A stretch of DNA of 64,000 nt from Gordionus sp. m RMFG-2023 (Eukaryota > Nematomorpha > Gordioida > Chordodea > Parachordodidae), in assembly GCF_954871325.1 (NCBI RefSeq), contig NC_088778.1, positions 14,039,666-14,103,665 on the forward strand, given 5' to 3'. Shown here piece after piece: positions 43,971-55,898 of the stretch (its first letter is position 1; every line of letters starts with the position of its first letter). The translations under genes were made by a program, and so were the position numbers. A model generated the notes under the pieces. That model was given only the letters and a program-made list of their open reading frames with translations. It ran no database searches and was not told where the DNA came from.

Positions 43971-45895
43971 AGTCTTAGGCATCTATTGATAAAGACTTGA
44001 AGTTTTTAGTTTGAGTTTTATTTACATCCCAGATATCGCTTCCGTATAGAAGAATGGGTATGATCAACGAATTGAACAGCTGTAGTCTACTTTTGACTGA
44101 TATTTCCCTTGTTATCCATAGTTTAAAATATTTATAGAATAACGACTTTGCATGTTTGAGTCTTAATTCTATTTCGTTCTTTATATGTCCTTTGTTGTCT
44201 AGATTTACTCCAAGATATTTGAATTCCTCAACTAAATTAATCCCTAATCTTTCAGCAGTATAGTTTGGATTTATCTCTACCCATGGAGAGGGCATTATAA
44301 CTGTTTTTTTAAAGTTAATTAAGTCCTATTTCGCTGCTATATGATTTAAGGATATCGAGGATACATATAACTTCCCCCATAGATTTCGTAATGATTACAA
44401 TATCATCAGCATAGGATGTGATACGGTGTTTTAAGTACAGGTTATCTTGGTGAGATAGATTTAGTAAGTTAAACGCTCCTAGTGTATCTGCGATACTTTT
44501 ATTCATAACAATATTAAATAGGATAGGAGACAGAACACATCATTGTTTAACTCCTTTACGTACCATAAAGGAAGGAGATTGGACATTCTCTACTTTAAAG
44601 TTAGACATCAGTGAGCCATAATGATTTCTCAGGATTCTTATTATGTTTAAGTCCACACCACTATCTGTTAAGATATTCCATAGAACTTCATGCTTGATGC
44701 AATCAACTGCTTTTTTAAAATCTACAAAGATGAAGAAAAAAGGTAGTTTATATCTGAAACATTTTTGTAAGGTAATTTTTAGCGCTAAAATGGGTTGAAG
44801 GATGTTTCTACCTGGTCTGTAAGCGCAAATGTTATTTGATAATAAATGGCTAGTAGAGTTTACTATTCTATCTTTTAGAAGTACCATGAAGACCTTAGAT
44901 GCTATAGATGTCAGCGCAATCGCCCTATAGTCATCAAAAGTGGATGGATTGGAAACTTTTGGGAAGTTGCAAATAAAGGATATGTTCCATTCTTTTGGAG
45001 TAACACCGGAAACCCAAATTTTGTTAAACATCATCAGTAAAAACACTGAGATATAATCTGGAGCGATTTTAAGTGTTCCGCTTTAATGCAATCAAGTCCG
45101 GCCGCCTTGTTATTTTTCAGTTTTAGTATAGCCTTCTGAATCTCCGACGTAGTAAAATTTAAGTTGGTGGGGAGTAGGTCATTCTCCGTAGGAAGTATCA
45201 CATGATTGGAGTTGAACATTTCAGAATAATGTTCTAACCATAATTTCATTTGTACTTCAGGGTCTCGAATGATATTATCACCAATTTTTAATCTGGGAAG
45301 ACATTTAAAATTTGAAAGTTTTCCGAACATTTCCAATTTCTTATAAGCATCATATAATCTGTTGCATCTCATATCTGCCTCAATTTCATTTGCTCTATTG
45401 ACCACATATTTCCTTCTATCTGACCTTAGAAGTCTCTGTATAGTTTTCCATAGATCCACATCTCTATAGCTTTTGGTTTTTAGTTCCGATATTTTGGATT
45501 CTGTGGTCGGGGATATATTCTTTAGGTGGAGGGTCTTTAATTTTGGTAAAATTCTTACAGTTGAGTAATAGGATGTTTTTGAAATCACTCCAGCAGCTTT
45601 CCAGGGTTGAATTTCGATTAGTTTGCATGAAACGATTTATTTCTAGAGAGAACTTAATCGAAATTTCATCTTTGACTAATGGACATTTTAAATTAATATA
45701 GTATTCCCGAAAGCTTAGTTGGCGGGGAGCTACTCTCTTAGATGCACATAAAGTATTTTTGTTTCTCCACAATTCACTATTGATCATTAAATGTCCTTTC
45801 ACCATTTTGTGGTCAGAGATATTGACTGTAGTAATCGCTCTCACATCCAAAAACCAGTTGTGAATGTTTGACAAAATTAAATCAATTTGTGAGGA
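43800..45895 (-). mobile_element. 5'-truncated LINE (RTE-like), frameshifted
   Basis: A non-LTR retrotransposon copy on the minus strand that begins inside the endonuclease domain and runs through reverse transcriptase to the 3' end. 5' truncation is normal for LINEs. The open pieces overlap in different frames, so the copy has several frameshifts. Protein resemblance (FKYLGVNLDNKGHIKNEIEL, SREISxKxRLxLFNS-like) is closest to RTE-type endonuclease-reverse transcriptases. Confidence 0.85.
43975..45874 (-). pseudogene. LINE endonuclease-reverse transcriptase
   Basis: In order on the minus strand: the end of an APE-type endonuclease (TTVNISDHKMVKGHL, with the catalytic SDH) at 45874-45770; a linker; RT block NNKAAGLDCIKAEHLK near 45100; TPKEWNISFICNFPKVSNPS and DDYRAIALTSIASKVF; AYRPGRNILQPILALK; FIFVDFKKAVDCIKHEVLW, with the first Asp of the RT site; VRKGVKQ; TSYADDIVIITKS, the YADD catalytic box, at about 44415; and the thumb EFKYLGVNLDNKGH to PILLYGSDIW. 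Frame changes lie near 45470-45590, 45040, 44520 and 44310. All main catalytic motifs remain but the copy is not translatable as one protein. Confidence 0.85.
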
Positions 45896-45899
45896 ATAT

Positions 45900-46220
45900 T
45901 AGGAAATATATAATAATAGTTGACAAATTGCCCAAAAAAAGGCCATCATAAATATACTTTAAAAAAATGCCATAACTATTGTAGGCAATTTTTTTAAATG
46001 TCAATTTGAATATTTGACATAACCCGGGCTAGCCGATTTATAAAAATTTAATTTATATTTATAAATCAGTTGAAAAATGTTATAAAATCATGGTAAGAGA
46101 GCGTTTAATAATCATTTATTTCTCATATTTTTATCATCGAAACAATTTATACAGCTAAAATTATTCAACATAAAATGATTAAAAATCTTGATTTGAATAA
46201 AATTTCAGAAAAATAATATG
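45900..46220. other. AT-rich DNA, nothing recognised
   Basis: Lies upstream of the truncated LINE. No coding or structural feature seen. Confidence 0.4.
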
Positions 46221-46224
46221 AGAA

Positions 46225-46565
46225 TTAGAGATCTGCAAAAAAGTAATTTTCCTAAAAAATTCGAGCTGGGTTCGGGTTGGGCTTTGGAAATTTTTTTTTA
46301 AATATATCAAAATTTATCAATTTTATGTTGAATTTTTTATGTAAAATAAAAATATTTTATTTTATTTATAGAAACCAGACGCCATATAACATTTATCTCT
46401 TATTTTGAGTATTATAAAAATTAATTTCTATATTTAAATAAATTCGGGCCTGACCGTATCTGTAAATTTTTTTAAAAATAATTCCGGGTTCGGGCCTGAC
46501 CGGTAAAATTGTTTAAAAAGAATTTCGGGCCGGGCTTAAAAAATTGGGCCCGATGCAGATCGCTA
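46225..46565. mobile_element. hAT-type MITE, TAGAGATCTGCA ends, 341 bp
   Basis: Ends TAGAGATCTGCAAAAAAG and inverse GATGCAGATCGCTA, with GGGTTCGGG, CGGGCCTGACC and CGGGCCGGGC subterminal motifs. Related in style to the elements with GGTCTGCA ends at 14363 and 55899. No clear TSD. Confidence 0.6.
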
Positions 46566-46569
46566 AAAA

Positions 46570-48400
46570 GAAAATCAATGTTTCAGGTTCAAATCCCCAA
46601 TTCACATGTCTGATTATTCCCATTTTGACGAATACCATATGTTGGAATACATACAAATAAATTTTTCAAATAACAATAGTTTATCAGAATTTGCTTACAA
46701 ATTAATAATTTTCAATTTTAATCAATAACCTTAACTTGAGAGTTTTTTAAAAGACAATTCGAAATTAATATAATTTCATTAGGGTTAAAAACATTAGTCA
46801 ATTAACGGATATTCAATATTATTTAAAATATGTTATATTTTTATTAGTTAAATTCATATTCATAATTTTTTTTCTCTCTCTATTTACCATAGCTATTTTT
46901 TTTTCTTTCACAAAACATAAATATATAATATTTTCACAAACTTTTTAGAATTTATTATATAATACATATTTATTTGAATTATGATTAAGAATTATTGATT
47001 TGGAGGGACTGTAAAATAGATTTTATTTTAAGAATATACAATATTTTTTAATTATTACCTATTTTTTTTATCGATTATTGTGTTATTATATTAAAATAAA
47101 ATAAAAACACTTAAATATATATATTTTTTTGAATTCATTACACATCTCTCTCCTTAACTCCAAAAATGAAATATCGGCGAGTTGCGTGACCAGAATTAAT
47201 TTGATAGATGGCATTATAATAGGATTTTATTGAACTTTGGCTTTAATTGTACTAAATTAAAAATTTTATTTTTTTATTATATTATTTAATATGAAATATT
47301 TATATAGAATAGCCATTTGAAAAATTTATTATTTGTGTTGTGACAGACAATATTGTGTTTTGATATATGGTAACTCTTGCATTGAATTTTCGATCCATTA
47401 GCTTAGGGGAATAGTATTTATATCAGGAGCTCTCACGGTTCAGCTTTAAATCTCAGTCCGCTCTCATGGTAGAGACGGGCAAGCGAACACAAAATTTTAG
47501 GGCATGCTTTAACAGTTATAAAATAGTTAAGATTGTGTAATTAATTGTTTCGATAAAAAAAATATTCATTTTTAAAAAATTTGTACTAATTACATCATCC
47601 AGTATTTTTTGTCATCGTCATGAAATTTTTATTGGTGTGGCGTTGCAAGCTAACGGCAAACAGGGTGCTTAACATCATCATGCCGAAATATAATTTGAGT
47701 GAACAAGCACGTTTAAAATATCTCATAAAAGCAAAAGATTTTTTTTTGAGCACATGGGAATATTTTTAGCACACTGCTGAATGATAAGAAATAGCGAAGT
47801 TATTTATTGCCAATTTATCATATTTTAGTTATCAACTTAGACCTTATCCAAGAATAAAATCTTCTCATTTGGCAAAAAGATTTAATTTTAATATATTCAT
47901 CAAATTGGACTTTCGTATTATTTTTAAAAATTAGAGAAATAATTTATTATATATAAAAATTTTCAGCGAGTTCGATTCAATTATTGAAGGACAATATTTT
48001 TACTGGATTTATTTCAGTTTGGGTTCTACAAAGATAGAGAGGTTAGGGTTTTAATTTGCTGGATTCAAATCCCGGTATGATTATGTCCAATCGTGCACAC
48101 AAATTGAGCGTTTCAAATGTAAATAAATGCATTTCAAATAGTATCATGCAAATAATGTATTTCAAAGAATATCATGCAAATTTGTCAAAATACCGCTTGG
48201 AGTAAAATAAATGCAAATTGGTACTTTTTTATTCATTCATTTTGCGGGTTGGTCTAATCTTAAATACTCGATTTTTTTAGCAAGAAAGCTGAAAAACCTT
48301 GAGATACGAATAATAAGGAAGTCTCCATGATCCCAAGAATTATGGGATAGTGATTAATACGATTAATTCAGTCGAGGAAACAAGCCCTGTAAAAAATCGT
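46570..48400. other. Intergenic DNA with two tRNA-promoter-like segments
   Basis: Mostly AT-rich. At 47397-47460 there is TTAGCTTAGGGGAATAG (box A-like) and, 30 bp on, GGTTCAGCTTTAAATCTC (poor box B). At 48059-48076 there is GCTGGATTCAAATCCCGG (good box B, no box A seen). These may be tRNA-derived SINE heads. No protein gene seen. Confidence 0.3.
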
Positions 48401-48840
48401 AGATGCTTCAGATGCAATTCTGCTGAGTAGGGGTGGGACCAATACCAATATAATATTGGTTTACAATACCAATACCAATATAAACCAATATATATTTAAA
48501 TATTGGTATTGCTTTTACAACCAATACCAATTACCTAAATATATTGGTTTTGATATATTGTTTAAATATTTTAAACAATACCAATACCAATATTAAAAAT
48601 AACATAATTATTTGGGTTTATCGTGGATAATTATATCGTGTTATTTTTTTACTTTCATTGCAAAAACTAATTACATCTATTATTTCTTCCAAATACTACT
48701 GTGATATCAATATTTCTGTTATTTATAATTATAGTTTATTTTTATTATGGAAGTAAATTTTTTACATGATATCTATCAATTTTATCTATTTATTTAGGAT
48801 ATTATAACAAATGAAGACCAAATAGAGTTAATAAATATAG

Positions 48841-51800
48841 ATGCTGTTGGTACTAATAATAATAGCGATAAGGAACAAGAAGAATTATCAATATCTAATA
48901 AAAGACGAAATTCAGCAAAAATCTGGGAATTTTATACTACTTGTGATAATAAAAAAAAGGCAATTTGTAATAAATGTAAAAAAAAAATATCACTTCCCAA
49001 TTTTGGAACCTCAGGATTATGGACACATCAAATCCATCCACCCAACATTATATAAGAAATGTGAGCAAATAAATATTGGCAGTAAAAAAATTAAGACAAT
49101 AAAATCATTTTTACTTAATAATATAAATAATAGAGCTAATTTAAATAATTTAATTATAAACTTTTTCATTCAAAATAATTTAGCCTTTTCAATAGTTGAG
49201 GATATCACTTTTAAAAATTTAATAGCATATTGTAACCCTTCACTAACATTAGTTTCTAGAAAAACACTAAAAATAGAAATTATGAAAGATTATCATAGTT
49301 CTTTTATCAATTTAAAATCTGTACTTTCTAACATTACATCTAAATTTTCCTTAACAATGGACATTTGGTCCTCTCCAAATAAAATACCCTTTATGGGCAT
49401 AACAATTCATTATATTGATAATGATTTTAAAATTAAATAATCATTTATTAGATTTTATTCCTTTTAAATCAGCACATAATTCTATTAATATTTTTAATAT
49501 TTTTAATTCTGTATTAAAAGTAAAATTTGAAATTGATTTTTTTTTGCATTACATTAGACAATGCAAGTAATAATTTAGCATTTCTAAAAATTTTAAAACA
49601 AAAAGATAATTTTGATAATGTGTGCAAATGCTTTTGCCATATTATACATTTGGCTGTCATGGCTGCATTGGAACCCTTAAATACAACTTAAAAAAAATAA
49701 GAAATTTTTAAAAAATTTTTAAACTTTCTATATCTAAATTTAATAAACTCGAAAAAATATATCTTGAAAAAAATCCATACTTAAAATTTCCTCACCCAAT
49801 TTTGGATATACTAACACGTTGGAATTCAACCAGAGTTGGGCATCACCGAGAATACTTGTATCTAAGATACAAGATCCTTTTGTATCTTGTACTCAGTATC
49901 TTTTTTACATTTCTAATAAGATACTTGTATCTGTATCTAAGATCCTTTATTCTGAAAAGAATCTTGTATCTTTTTCATTTTCTTGACTAAAGATACAGAT
50001 ACAGATTCTTTTTAATATTCATGTTTAAAATTTTATATATCACAGTATATATTTTATTTTCTTCGAAAATCTTGTATTAATTTGCATATTTTTTTCTGCC
50101 ATATTTTAATATATTGACAGCTATTTTTCTGTAAAATTAACAACTCATATTAAGGTAGAAAGATAAAAAATAACACCAAAACGAAATAAGTATAGATTAT
50201 ATTTTATATATAAATGTACCTCGTCGATAGAATATCATTACCAATTTTATGCAATATTTTTAATTTGTAGGATGATTACCACTCATGGTGTAAAATTTAT
50301 TTATAAAAATAAGTTCCCCTCCAATCTTGAAATTTGGAAATTTTTTTAAAATAAAAGTTAAAAAAGACAATTTACAGGCTAGATGTAAAACCTGTATAAA
50401 CAAAATAATGATAAATTAAACACAATTTTGTTAAACATAATAAAGTATATTATTTATGTGTAGTTAAAAGGGGGCATAGGTTATCTTAAAAATTCAAGTT
50501 TACAATATTGTCTACCTTTATTAAAAGCTGCCTAGATTATATAGGCAAAAAATTTTAAGAAAATATTTTCCTATGATTCGAATATAATGTGGCTTTTTTG
50601 ATATTAAAATCACATCCATATTTTAAGAACTTATCGATTGAGTCGGATTATAAAAAAGATAATTTCAAAATTTCTTAATAAGAGAAGCCCTGAATGTAGT
50701 ATCAGAGTATATAATCAAGATCAAACGATGATTATTTTTCTTTTATTGAAACAAATGATGCTGAGTTCAATGATACAAATAATATTGAGCTGGAGGTTTT
50801 AAATTATATTAAGTCGAGAATATATTATAAATGCTTAATTATTATCCTTCCATTAAGGAAATTTTTTATACATGTAATACTGTAATACCTTCAACAGCTC
50901 CAATTAGGGTTATTTAGTTTTGGTACAATGTTAGGTACGCCGAAACGGCAAAGGTCTGATGATAAATTATTTGAAAAATTTGATTGTCTTATAATGAATG
51001 TATTTTAAATACTCTGTAAATTAATATTTCAACTCCAATTGGTAAAATGCCTGATTATTATAATTAACTCGTCATTAAATGTTTTATAAATTATTGTAAA
51101 TATTCATTCTTGTTTTATGTTTATGTTATGTTCTTCACAAATAAATAGTAAAAATTGTATTTTATAAGCTATTCTAATTTAATTGGTAATGATAATTTAA
51201 AAGTATCTTGTATTTAAGATACTCTAATTAAGTAAAAGATACAAGAATCTTTTATCTTGTATCTTTTTGATATTTTGAAAAAGATACTAGTATCTGTATC
51301 TAAGATTCATTTTTTCACAAAGAATCTGTATCTGTATCTAGATTCTTAAGAGGACCTGCCCAACTCTGAATTCAACATACCAAATGCTTGAAAGAGCAAT
51401 ATTGCTTAAAACCCTATTTGACAACATATACCAATCATTTACAAAATACCAATAAGAAAATTATATTAGTGCCTTAGCCTGGAATAATATAGAAATATAC
51501 CGAGAATTTCTGGAACCATTTAATTTTGCTACAGAGAATGTGCTAATACTCCAACAATTTCAACAATTATTCCTTTATATTCCAGTATTTTTGAGCATGT
51601 GGAGAGTTATAATAATAATCCTAATGCTATTTTAAAGACAGCTTCTTTAGCTGCCTTAACAAAACTTAATAAATAATATAATTATAATAAACACCTCTTT
51701 ATTATTTCAACAATGATTGGCCCAAGATTTAAACTATCAAGTCATTTATTAAAGCATAATAATATGGAAACTCTTATTGGATATCTTGCTAATGAATACA

Positions 51801-52182
51801 ATATTTATAAAATAAATAATAACAATTCAGCGGAACTTACAAATGAGCACAAAATAACAAAAAATTGTCCTTTCATGACAAAATTTATCAGGTGAAACCT
51901 CATAATAATAACAACTTAGAAATAAGTAAATACGTAGATGAAGCCACAATTTCCAATGATACAAATCCATTATATTGGTGGAAATTAAATAAAAATAGAT
52001 ATCCAGTATTATCAAAAATTGCCGGAGATTATCTAGCAATTCCGGCCACCTCATCTAGCTCTGAAAGGGTTTTTTTAGAAGGACGGTATGTTATAACAGA
52101 CCAACGTTGTTCACTAGATGAGCATACTATTCAAGCTTGCCTGTGCCTAAAAAGTTGGATGCGCATGCAAGATTCTTCTTAA
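48841..52182 (+). pseudogene. hAT transposase of the 4.3-kb element, interrupted
   Basis: BED-type finger near 48905-49050: AKIWEFYTTCDNKKKAICNK, CKKKISLPNFGTSGLWTHI. It is followed in an open frame by KKIKTIKSFLLNNINNRANL, LVSRKTLKIEIMKDYHS and SLTMDIWSSPNKIPFMGITI, the first-Asp region. Next come LDNASNNLAFLKILK (49570) and CFCHIIHLAVMAALEPL (49630). LTRWNST (about 49815) is cut by the 49831 insertion and resumes as YQMLERAILLKTL after 51376. The tail (51930-52170) reads NPLYWWKLNKNRYPVLSKIA, YLAIPATSSSSERVFLEG and SLDEHTIQACLCLKSW. Frameshifts occur near 48960-49010 and several later stops. The DNA-binding and dimerisation domains are well preserved. Confidence 0.82.
49831..51368 (+). mobile_element. 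Internally deleted hAT, 1538 bp, TSD AATTCAAC
   Basis: Ends CAGAGTTGGGCAT and inverse TGCCCAACTCTG, with dense GTATCTAAGATACAAGAT-type motifs at both ends. A perfect 8-bp duplication AATTCAAC lies at 49823-49830 and 51369-51376. Near 50840-51010 the plus strand keeps a dimerisation tail: YPSIKEIFYTCNTVIPSTAP, then FSFGTMLGTPKRQRSDDKLF. Only the 3' part of the transposase is left. Confidence 0.92.
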
Positions 52183-52937
52183 ATACATAAAATTATTTCC
52201 TCTTCTTATATTAAAATTATATCATTCTTTTGCATTATATTTTGTATAAATAGACAGTTATGTTACATTTTTAGTTTACTTATTTTGCTATGTTCTTTGT
52301 GATAAATAAAATGGTTCAAAATCAATACGTTTATTATTGTTGATACAAAAAATACATGATTAAATCAAAATTTTTTATATTCACATCACCTAATAAATTC
52401 CTAGTTTAAAAAAAGAATTTGAATTCAGTAAAATTTTGAGAGTTGTTTCATAGCCCTGATTTTATGGTATCATGATTTTTTTTCGCATGTTTATTTAAAA
52501 TTAGAAATTAAGGGTTTTATAATCACTATTTCTATTTTTTTAATTAGTAATTTGAATTTAAACCAATACCAATATAAACCAATAGTTACCAATATAAACC
52601 AATACCAATACAAGAAATAGAAAATATTGTTTAAACCAATACCAATATTTTAGACCCAATACTAATACAATATTTTGTTAATATTGGGTTTTTACTATTG
52701 GTTCCCAGCCCTACTGCTGAGCATCTAATTAGTCAATGAGTCAAATCTGGTAAAGACCAAGAAAAATTTTCACTGACAGAATACGCCCTATTCAGTTCCA
52801 GCGTAAGATGCTGGAATTCATACCGGAAATTCTAGTATCCAGACATACAATTTATTTCCCCCTCAGCGTTATCAATGTTTTACCAAATCAATAACATTTA
52901 TTTTAAGAAAAATTCTACTTATAATTAAAATGGCGCG

Positions 52938-54866
52938 CAGGGGCTCGAGCCCCCTGAAGCAAAATTTTTTTTTAATGACTCCTTAATATCCCCTTGAACT
53001 AAAAATAAATTTATTTAATTGCTCCCTGAACGATTTCTTTTATAATTCTATTGAGTAATATATAGATTTAATTTTATTATTTAAAAATTAATAAGACTAT
53101 CTAAATTTTTATTAAATGAATACTATTTTAATTATTAAATTAGATTAATACATATAAATTATATTTTCACTATTTTAGCTTGCGATCAAATTCTGTGTTA
53201 AAAATATATCAATATCACTCACTAAATATTAATTTAGCATTAACAGTTGAATCTTAATTGACTTTTATTATTTAAATTATTATATAACCCTAATTAAATA
53301 AATATAATCATTTATTAATTGAAAACTAAAAAAATTAATATTGTATTTAGCCGAGTTCAAAATGACTAATCAACTGTATATTTATTTTTAAATTTTATTA
53401 TCATACCTATTCCTAAAAATATTTTCAAGGTCCAAATAAGTATAAGAGATTTCTTTATAAAAAGTAAGTAGACATATAATTTATAATCCTCTTATTTACA
53501 GTTGTTATAAAATATTAGAAAAAATGTCACTTTTATAGACGTATTTGTCAGTTATATAATATTTATAGTTAATATTATAATTAATTTTACTAATAAAGGC
53601 TTTTGATAATAAATATAGTAACAATTTGCATTTAAGTATTTACGCCATCTATTTAGTTATAAATAATTTTAAAAATTAAACATTTTATTATTCATCCTAC
53701 AATAGATGTAATAAATTTGATATCTTTCTTCTCTTTTTTTACTTGTTTTTAGGAAAGCTATTTTTTTCTTTTTCGAAAAACAGTTTTGAGTTAAATTTTT
53801 AATACAAGTATATTTTTGATATTATTACAAACTACTATTATTTTAAGATATAATATACTAACTAGAGATGGTGCGACAATAATATATAAAATTTTAATTG
53901 CTTTCATGATATCACTCTGGTTCTTATTTTATAGTTACAAAATGTTTCATTTCTAATATGTCATCCTAGCCGTATAAATAACTCAAGGCTTCAATATATT
54001 TTCATAATTTCTTCCAAAGATTTTTAGTGTTTTTGTTTCATCAATTTATCTAGCATAATAAATTCTGGTATGGATTACCATCGTGAGTGTCATGGCTATG
54101 ACTGTAAATTAACCAGCATCTATTATTTGTGTGGCTATGTAATTTAAGATTATTACTACAGCTGCTGAGAGCATATGATTGCTTATTTCAGATATGTATT
54201 AAAATATGCAATCATGATCAATTGTATAGTCGTTTATATATCATTAAAAATGGAAGATAATCTTTTAGAAATTTAATATCTCACTATAATTTTCTCGATT
54301 ACTTATCTAGCTTCCATCATGTCATCTAAGAGGAAGCTCTAACTACCATATAGTTTTATGATTTGGATTGGTCGTTTATATTCTCTTCTTCAAGAATCGT
54401 TAATTTGGTAAGGCCTATTTTCTTATTAGTTTATTCTATAAAACATTGTCTAAAATGGTAACAGAGAGTTATATTAGTTTCATGACCTTTTGTCAATGTA
54501 AGTTGCTAAGAATAATATAGCCTTATGTGGTTTTTAAAAACCATTATCAATTGAGGCATATGTATTTAATTAACCTTTTTTATCACTTGTAATTCTTTAG
54601 ACGCAAATTTTTTTTATATCAACCATCGAAAATATTTTATACTGTAATAAATAGATTTTGTATTAAAAAATATTATTTTTAGATATGTCTTGTATTGTTT
54701 TAATTATTTATATGTTAGTTTAATGCAAGACAAAATATGAAATTCAGAATAATTGTTTAGAAAAAAGTATAATATATTTATGGCCGGGTAAATGCGGGCC
54801 GAAGCGCCCCCCATAAATTTTTTTTAGTTGAGCCCCCTGAGATTGTAAAGGCTAGCGACGCCCCTG
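52938..54866. mobile_element. Probable hAT-derived element, CAGGGGCGTCGCTAGC ends
   Basis: The right end on the minus strand reads CAGGGGCGTCGCTAGCC, then TCAGGGGGCTCAAC; the left end reads CAGGGGCTCGAGCCCCCTG. Both are rich in GGGGGCTC inside AT-rich DNA. The interior is AT-rich without recognisable transposase. Flanks ATGGCGCG and GGCACAAA do not match, so ends are approximate. Confidence 0.5.
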
Positions 54867-54949
54867 GGCACAAAGGTGTTTAGCAAAGAAATAATTAATT
54901 TTTAAAATGGAATATTTAAAATAATGAAATAAACAGGCAGATTATAATA

Positions 54950-55898
54950 AACTCCTTGGACTTTATAAGAATAGGATTAAAGTTCTGATTAAAATATTGC
55001 AAACCTTAAATTCAATGAAATAGCTTGGACTCAAGCTTCTTTATCTACCAAGAATGGTGGATTAGGTATCAGATTTCCTTCCGATCCTGCCTTAACTGCT
55101 TTCATATTCAGTTATTTATTAACGAAAAATATAGTAAATTCCCATTTTATAAAACGTGATCCTTCCTTTAATGTTGCTATTATCGATTGGACTCAATTAT
55201 TGCTGATCACGCTCTTTCAAAACTAATAGGCAGAAAAAAGGAATTGGCACACTGCGTTGAATCAATCCTTTCCAGAATTCAATTTTCTGACCTTCTATTA
55301 TTTTCTTCGCAGCTTAATAGATTTGGTCATGAATAGCTATTCTCTCAGTTAATTTACAATTACAACTAAACCAATTGGTATTCGTTTAAACTGCTAACCC
55401 AACCCCACACTTGCTCCTATTGCAGTTCTACTCCTGAGGGTGAAGTAGTCTTCAGGTTGAATTGTTAGGCATAATTTATGTAGTTCGATCATCCTAAGAG
55501 CTTTTAAATCAGCTCAAATTTCATCCATTTTTGAGCCTCCAGGTCTTTTTAGATCTGAGAAACACCCAGATTGGACCTCAAATTCCCTGGAAGAGGGGCC
55601 AATTTTCTGGTCTGGGATTACTCGTGCGTTGATCCATTAGCTCCCTCTCAAACATAATCGAGAAAAAGGAGCAATTAAAAATAGCAAAATATTCAGAAAT
55701 TTCACAAGAACATATATTGATTACAACAATTTTCACTACCTTAACAACCTCTGGGAATCGTTGTTTATTTTAAGAAACTTGGTATACACATTCGTAAACC
55801 TACGGACGAAACCCATGAAGGCTTCTTCTTGAGGCTATGACTAGCCATTGCTATTCACAAAGCTATTTACATTAGATTCATGGATAGGAGCCTCATAC
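54950..55898 (+). pseudogene. LINE C-terminal region (different family from 43800-45895)
   Basis: The plus strand reads AWTQASLSTKNGGLGIRFPS, then DPALTAFIFS, which matches the conserved GGLGLRSxxxLAPSAFLAS block after the RT thumb in many LINEs. Further on come HTCSYCSSTPEGE, a zinc-finger-like pair of cysteines; EPPGLFRSEKHPDWTS, comparable to the widespread EPxGLxRSDGKRPDG; and GIHIRKPTDETHEGFFLRLW, comparable to the terminal GRRIxxxTxEPRExxFLxQRL segment. Stops and frame changes are present. The copy ends where a hAT inserted at 55899. Confidence 0.65.

Larger units (their letters stand above)
48428..52713 (+). mobile_element. hAT transposon, 4286 bp, TSD CTGCTGAG
   Basis: Ends TAGGGGTGGGACCAATA and inverse TATTGGTTCCCAGCCCTA, with many CCAATACCAATAT motifs subterminally (48440-48600, 52560-52680). 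A perfect 8-bp duplication CTGCTGAG lies at 48420-48427 and 52714-52721. It carries a plus-strand transposase interrupted by the element at 49831-51368. Confidence 0.93.
48401..52760 (+). other. Zinc-knuckle-like coding remnant split by a hAT
   Basis: On both sides of the hAT at 48428-52713 the plus strand encodes a CCHC-type zinc-knuckle-like segment (RCFRCNSAEH) followed by a Lys-rich stretch and EKFSLTEYALFSS. Such knuckles occur in Gag-like proteins of retroelements and in some LINE proteins. I treat it as a fossil of a retroelement; it is broken. No LTRs or polymerase were found next to it. Confidence 0.35.
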
